This document shows positions 5,103-5,774 of a stretch of DNA of 5,774 nt, piece after piece. A program made the position numbers and the translations under genes. Below the pieces are notes generated by a model, which saw only the letters and a program-made list of their open reading frames with translations, was not told the origin of the DNA and made no database searches. The DNA lies in assembly GCA_030668505.1 (NCBI GenBank), contig DAOUTV010000136.1:1-5774 (forward strand). The letters are read 5' to 3'. The stretch's first letter is position 1, and each line of letters starts with the position of its first letter. This DNA comes from Desulfobacterales bacterium (GTDB taxonomy: Bacteria; Desulfobacterota; Desulfobacteria; Desulfobacterales; C00003060).

Positions 5103-5108
5103 TTTATC

Positions 5109-5225
5109 ATGAGTTACGCTGTAATGTTTATTATCGTGTGCATTTTGGTAATGGTTCTGGCATTAGAAATCCAGGTCAGCAAAATCACAAAAAAGCTTGA
5201 TGCACTCCTAGAACGGAAGCACTAG
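5109..5225 (+). CDS. Small single-span membrane protein, 38 residues
   Basis: I do not recognise a family. The peptide has a short N-terminus (MSYAV), a hydrophobic stretch at about residues 5-19 (MFIIVCILVMVLAL region) long enough for one membrane span, and then a charged, probably helical tail (SKITKKLDALLERKH) with heptad-like spacing that could form an amphipathic helix or short coiled coil. The positive residues are on the C-terminal side, suggesting that the tail is cytoplasmic. A perfect AAGGAGG at proper spacing supports translation. The stop codon lies in the loop edge of a seven-base-pair hairpin. No partner gene is adjacent; the nearest upstream gene ends almost 400 bases away. Small proteins of this shape often modulate a larger membrane complex, but no partner can be named here. 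Confidence 0.6.
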   Translation: MSYAVMFIIVCILVMVLALEIQVSKITKKLDALLERKH

Positions 5226-5238
5226 ACTATAAGTGCTT
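5217..5238. terminator. Hairpin overlapping the stop of the small membrane ORF
   Basis: AAGCACT (5217-5223) pairs perfectly with AGTGCTT (5232-5238) around an eight-base loop that includes most of the TAG stop. A second small dyad, GTGC-TTGC-GCAC, follows at once. There is no T-tract, so termination is uncertain; a role in mRNA stability is possible. Confidence 0.3.
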
Positions 5239-5343
5239 GCGCACGAAAGTATTACCATCCATAGCCCACTCGGCAGGACGGGGTTTGCTTGGTTTCGGGG
5301 GTTTTTTGTCCTGACTTCTCTGGTACAGGTGCCGAAAGTCTGA
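5227..5343 (-). pseudogene. Possible C-terminal gene remnant, 38 open codons
   Basis: On the minus strand a frame with protein-like composition runs from SDFRHLYQRS through a lysine/proline-rich linker (KKPPKPSKPRP) to AEWAMDGNTFVRKHL and a TAG stop. Two consecutive TAA codons close it on the upstream side and it has no suitable start codon or ribosome binding site there. A MITE-like repeat begins about 20 bases beyond. It could be the tail of a broken gene whose front was lost or displaced. It converges on the small membrane ORF with one base between stops. No family is recognised, and chance remains possible. Confidence 0.2.
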
Positions 5344-5372
5344 TTATTATCCGCTGCCCCAAATATGACGGT

Positions 5373-5516
5373 CTCGTAAAAAGTCGAAAAACACCTCTTT
5401 CTGTCATTCCGGACTTCGGCGAGCTCAGTCGAGTCGCGAAAGTCGGAATCCAGTGAAATCAACATGTTCTGGATGCCGGATCAAGTCCGGCATGACGAAT
5501 CATGACTTTTTACGAG
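5373..5516. mobile_element. MITE-like element A with 13-bp perfect terminal inverted repeats
   Basis: CTCGTAAAAAGTC (5373-5385) is the exact reverse complement of GACTTTTTACGAG (5504-5516). The 144-base interior begins with a block shared base for base with element B (5374-5412) and contains nested imperfect hairpins built on ATTCCGG/CCGGAAT-like arms and CCGGATCAAGTCCGG (5477-5490 region). It has no coding capacity. Such elements are moved by a transposase supplied in trans; the family is not identified. Confidence 0.65.
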
Positions 5517-5578
5517 CGCATCAATATTGATAAGAAACATTTCTCAATAGAAAATCGACAATCGTCAAAATTGTTGGA

Positions 5579-5699
5579 TTCGTAAAAAGTCGAAAAACAC
5601 CTCTTTCTGTCATTCCGGCGAAAGCCGGAATCCAGTTTTTTCAATTGGTTACATAGTTTCTGGACTCCGGTTTTCACCGGAGTGACGACATTTTACGAA
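5579..5699. mobile_element. MITE-like element B with 14-bp terminal inverted repeats (13/14)
   Basis: TTCGTAAAAAGTCG (5579-5592) pairs with CGACATTTTACGAA (5686-5699) at 13 of 14 positions. The first 39 bases from 5580 are identical to element A. Inside are the hairpins TTCCGGC-GAAA-GCCGGAA and CTCCGG-TTTTCA-CCGGAG. It is 121 bases, shorter than element A mainly because element A carries an extra block of about 20 bases in its first hairpin. Both elements have the same orientation. Confidence 0.65.
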
Positions 5700-5774
5700 A
5701 CCGTCAAAAATTATATTACAAATATGATATCATCTGGGAATATTTTAATTGAAACCTTTACAACAAGTCTTGTG

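Larger units (their letters stand above)
4718..5108. other. Noncoding stretch with hairpins between receiver gene and small membrane ORF
   Basis: No convincing gene is seen in these 391 bases. They hold a stem right after the receiver stop (4718-4746), a C-rich tract (C7 at 4766-4772 then C5 at 4774-4778), an eight-base-pair stem at 4873-4909 followed by the palindrome TGGGCTGCCCA (4909-4919), a TATAAT box at 4973-4978, and GGAGAC/GTCTCC (5048-5053 and 5070-5075) in the leader of the small ORF. An open frame spanning 4665-4934 overlaps the receiver gene and looks like chance. Confidence 0.6.
5366..5706. repeat. Composite frame: 21-bp outer inverted repeat enclosing both MITE-like elements
   Basis: The outer end of element A (5366-5386, beginning TGACGG) and the outer end of element B (5686-5706, ending CCGTCA) are reverse complements at 19 of 21 positions, a longer match than either element's own two ends show. 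The pair may therefore behave as one 341-base unit, or may have arisen by insertion within or duplication of a single ancestral element. Confidence 0.5.
5226..5774. other. Repeat-rich right end of the window
   Basis: No intact gene is supported here. The stretch holds the possible remnant at 5227-5343, a CAGGAC/GTCCTG stem (5274-5279 and 5308-5313) around a G/T-rich loop, two MITE-like elements (5373-5516 and 5579-5699), and a short heptamer echo between them (AAATCGA-CAATCGT at 5552-5565). After 5706 the sequence is A/T-rich, with the palindromes ATGATATCAT (5724-5733) and ACAAG-T-CTTGT (5763-5773). These may belong to the promoter region of a gene beyond the window. Confidence 0.6.

Noticed and set aside
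5274..5313. Intrinsic terminator or G-quadruplex in the G/T-rich stretch with T6
   Set aside because: The CAGGAC/GTCCTG stem encloses the T-run instead of preceding it, and the G-runs are too uneven for a confident four-run quadruplex.
5208..5465. An 85-codon minus-strand frame across the small ORF end and element A
   Set aside because: Most of it is translated from MITE-like repeat sequence and it runs in a different frame from the more protein-like remnant at 5227-5343.

Overview
The window looks like a chromosomal segment of a Gram-negative bacterium, probably a deltaproteobacterium (Desulfobacterota, sulfate-reducer-like). The basis is an NtrC-type sigma54 activator, a matching -24/-12 promoter, a stand-alone multi-receiver protein, an IS1634-type transposase, and scattered G/C-run palindromes and 'gtcattccgg' repeats of a kind common in such genomes. 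No 16S rRNA or taxonomic marker is present, so this placement is inference. Base composition is moderate and coding density is low: only about two thirds of the window is protein-coding.

Layout. (1) 1-1770: a full-length IS1634-family DDE transposase on the minus strand with its own RBS and a probable sigma70 promoter. The element's ends are not resolved. (2) 1771-1960: a spacer dominated by a large G/C-run palindrome that lies just 3' of the next gene. (3) 1961-3310, minus strand: a complete sigma54-dependent response regulator (receiver, AAA+ with GAFTGA loop, Fis-type HTH). (4) 3311-3964: a long divergent intergenic region with two TGTAA/TTACA dyads about four helical turns apart, then a GG-N10-GC sigma54 promoter pointing right, then a roughly 410-base leader with a degenerate G/C-run repeat, a long inverted repeat and two clusters of a CAATCNN heptamer. 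(5) 3965-4717, plus strand: a 250-residue protein of two intact receiver domains and no output domain. (6) 4718-5108: a noncoding stretch with several hairpins and a TATAAT box. (7) 5109-5225: a 38-residue single-span membrane peptide with a strong RBS. (8) 5226-5774: a short minus-strand open frame that may be a gene remnant, then two related MITE-like elements inside a larger inverted-repeat frame.

How the parts may work together. The divergent pair in the middle is the most coherent unit. The activator has everything needed to open a sigma54 promoter. The intergenic region holds paired dyads at upstream-activator distance (centred near -158 and -116) from a good sigma54 promoter that reads toward the double-receiver gene. 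My inference is that the activator, once phosphorylated by a kinase encoded elsewhere, turns on the double-receiver protein, which would then act as a phosphate sink, relay or adaptor. No histidine kinase is encoded here. The repeat-rich flanks and the transposase suggest a mobile, rearranging neighbourhood. I see no CRISPR array, rRNA or tRNA.
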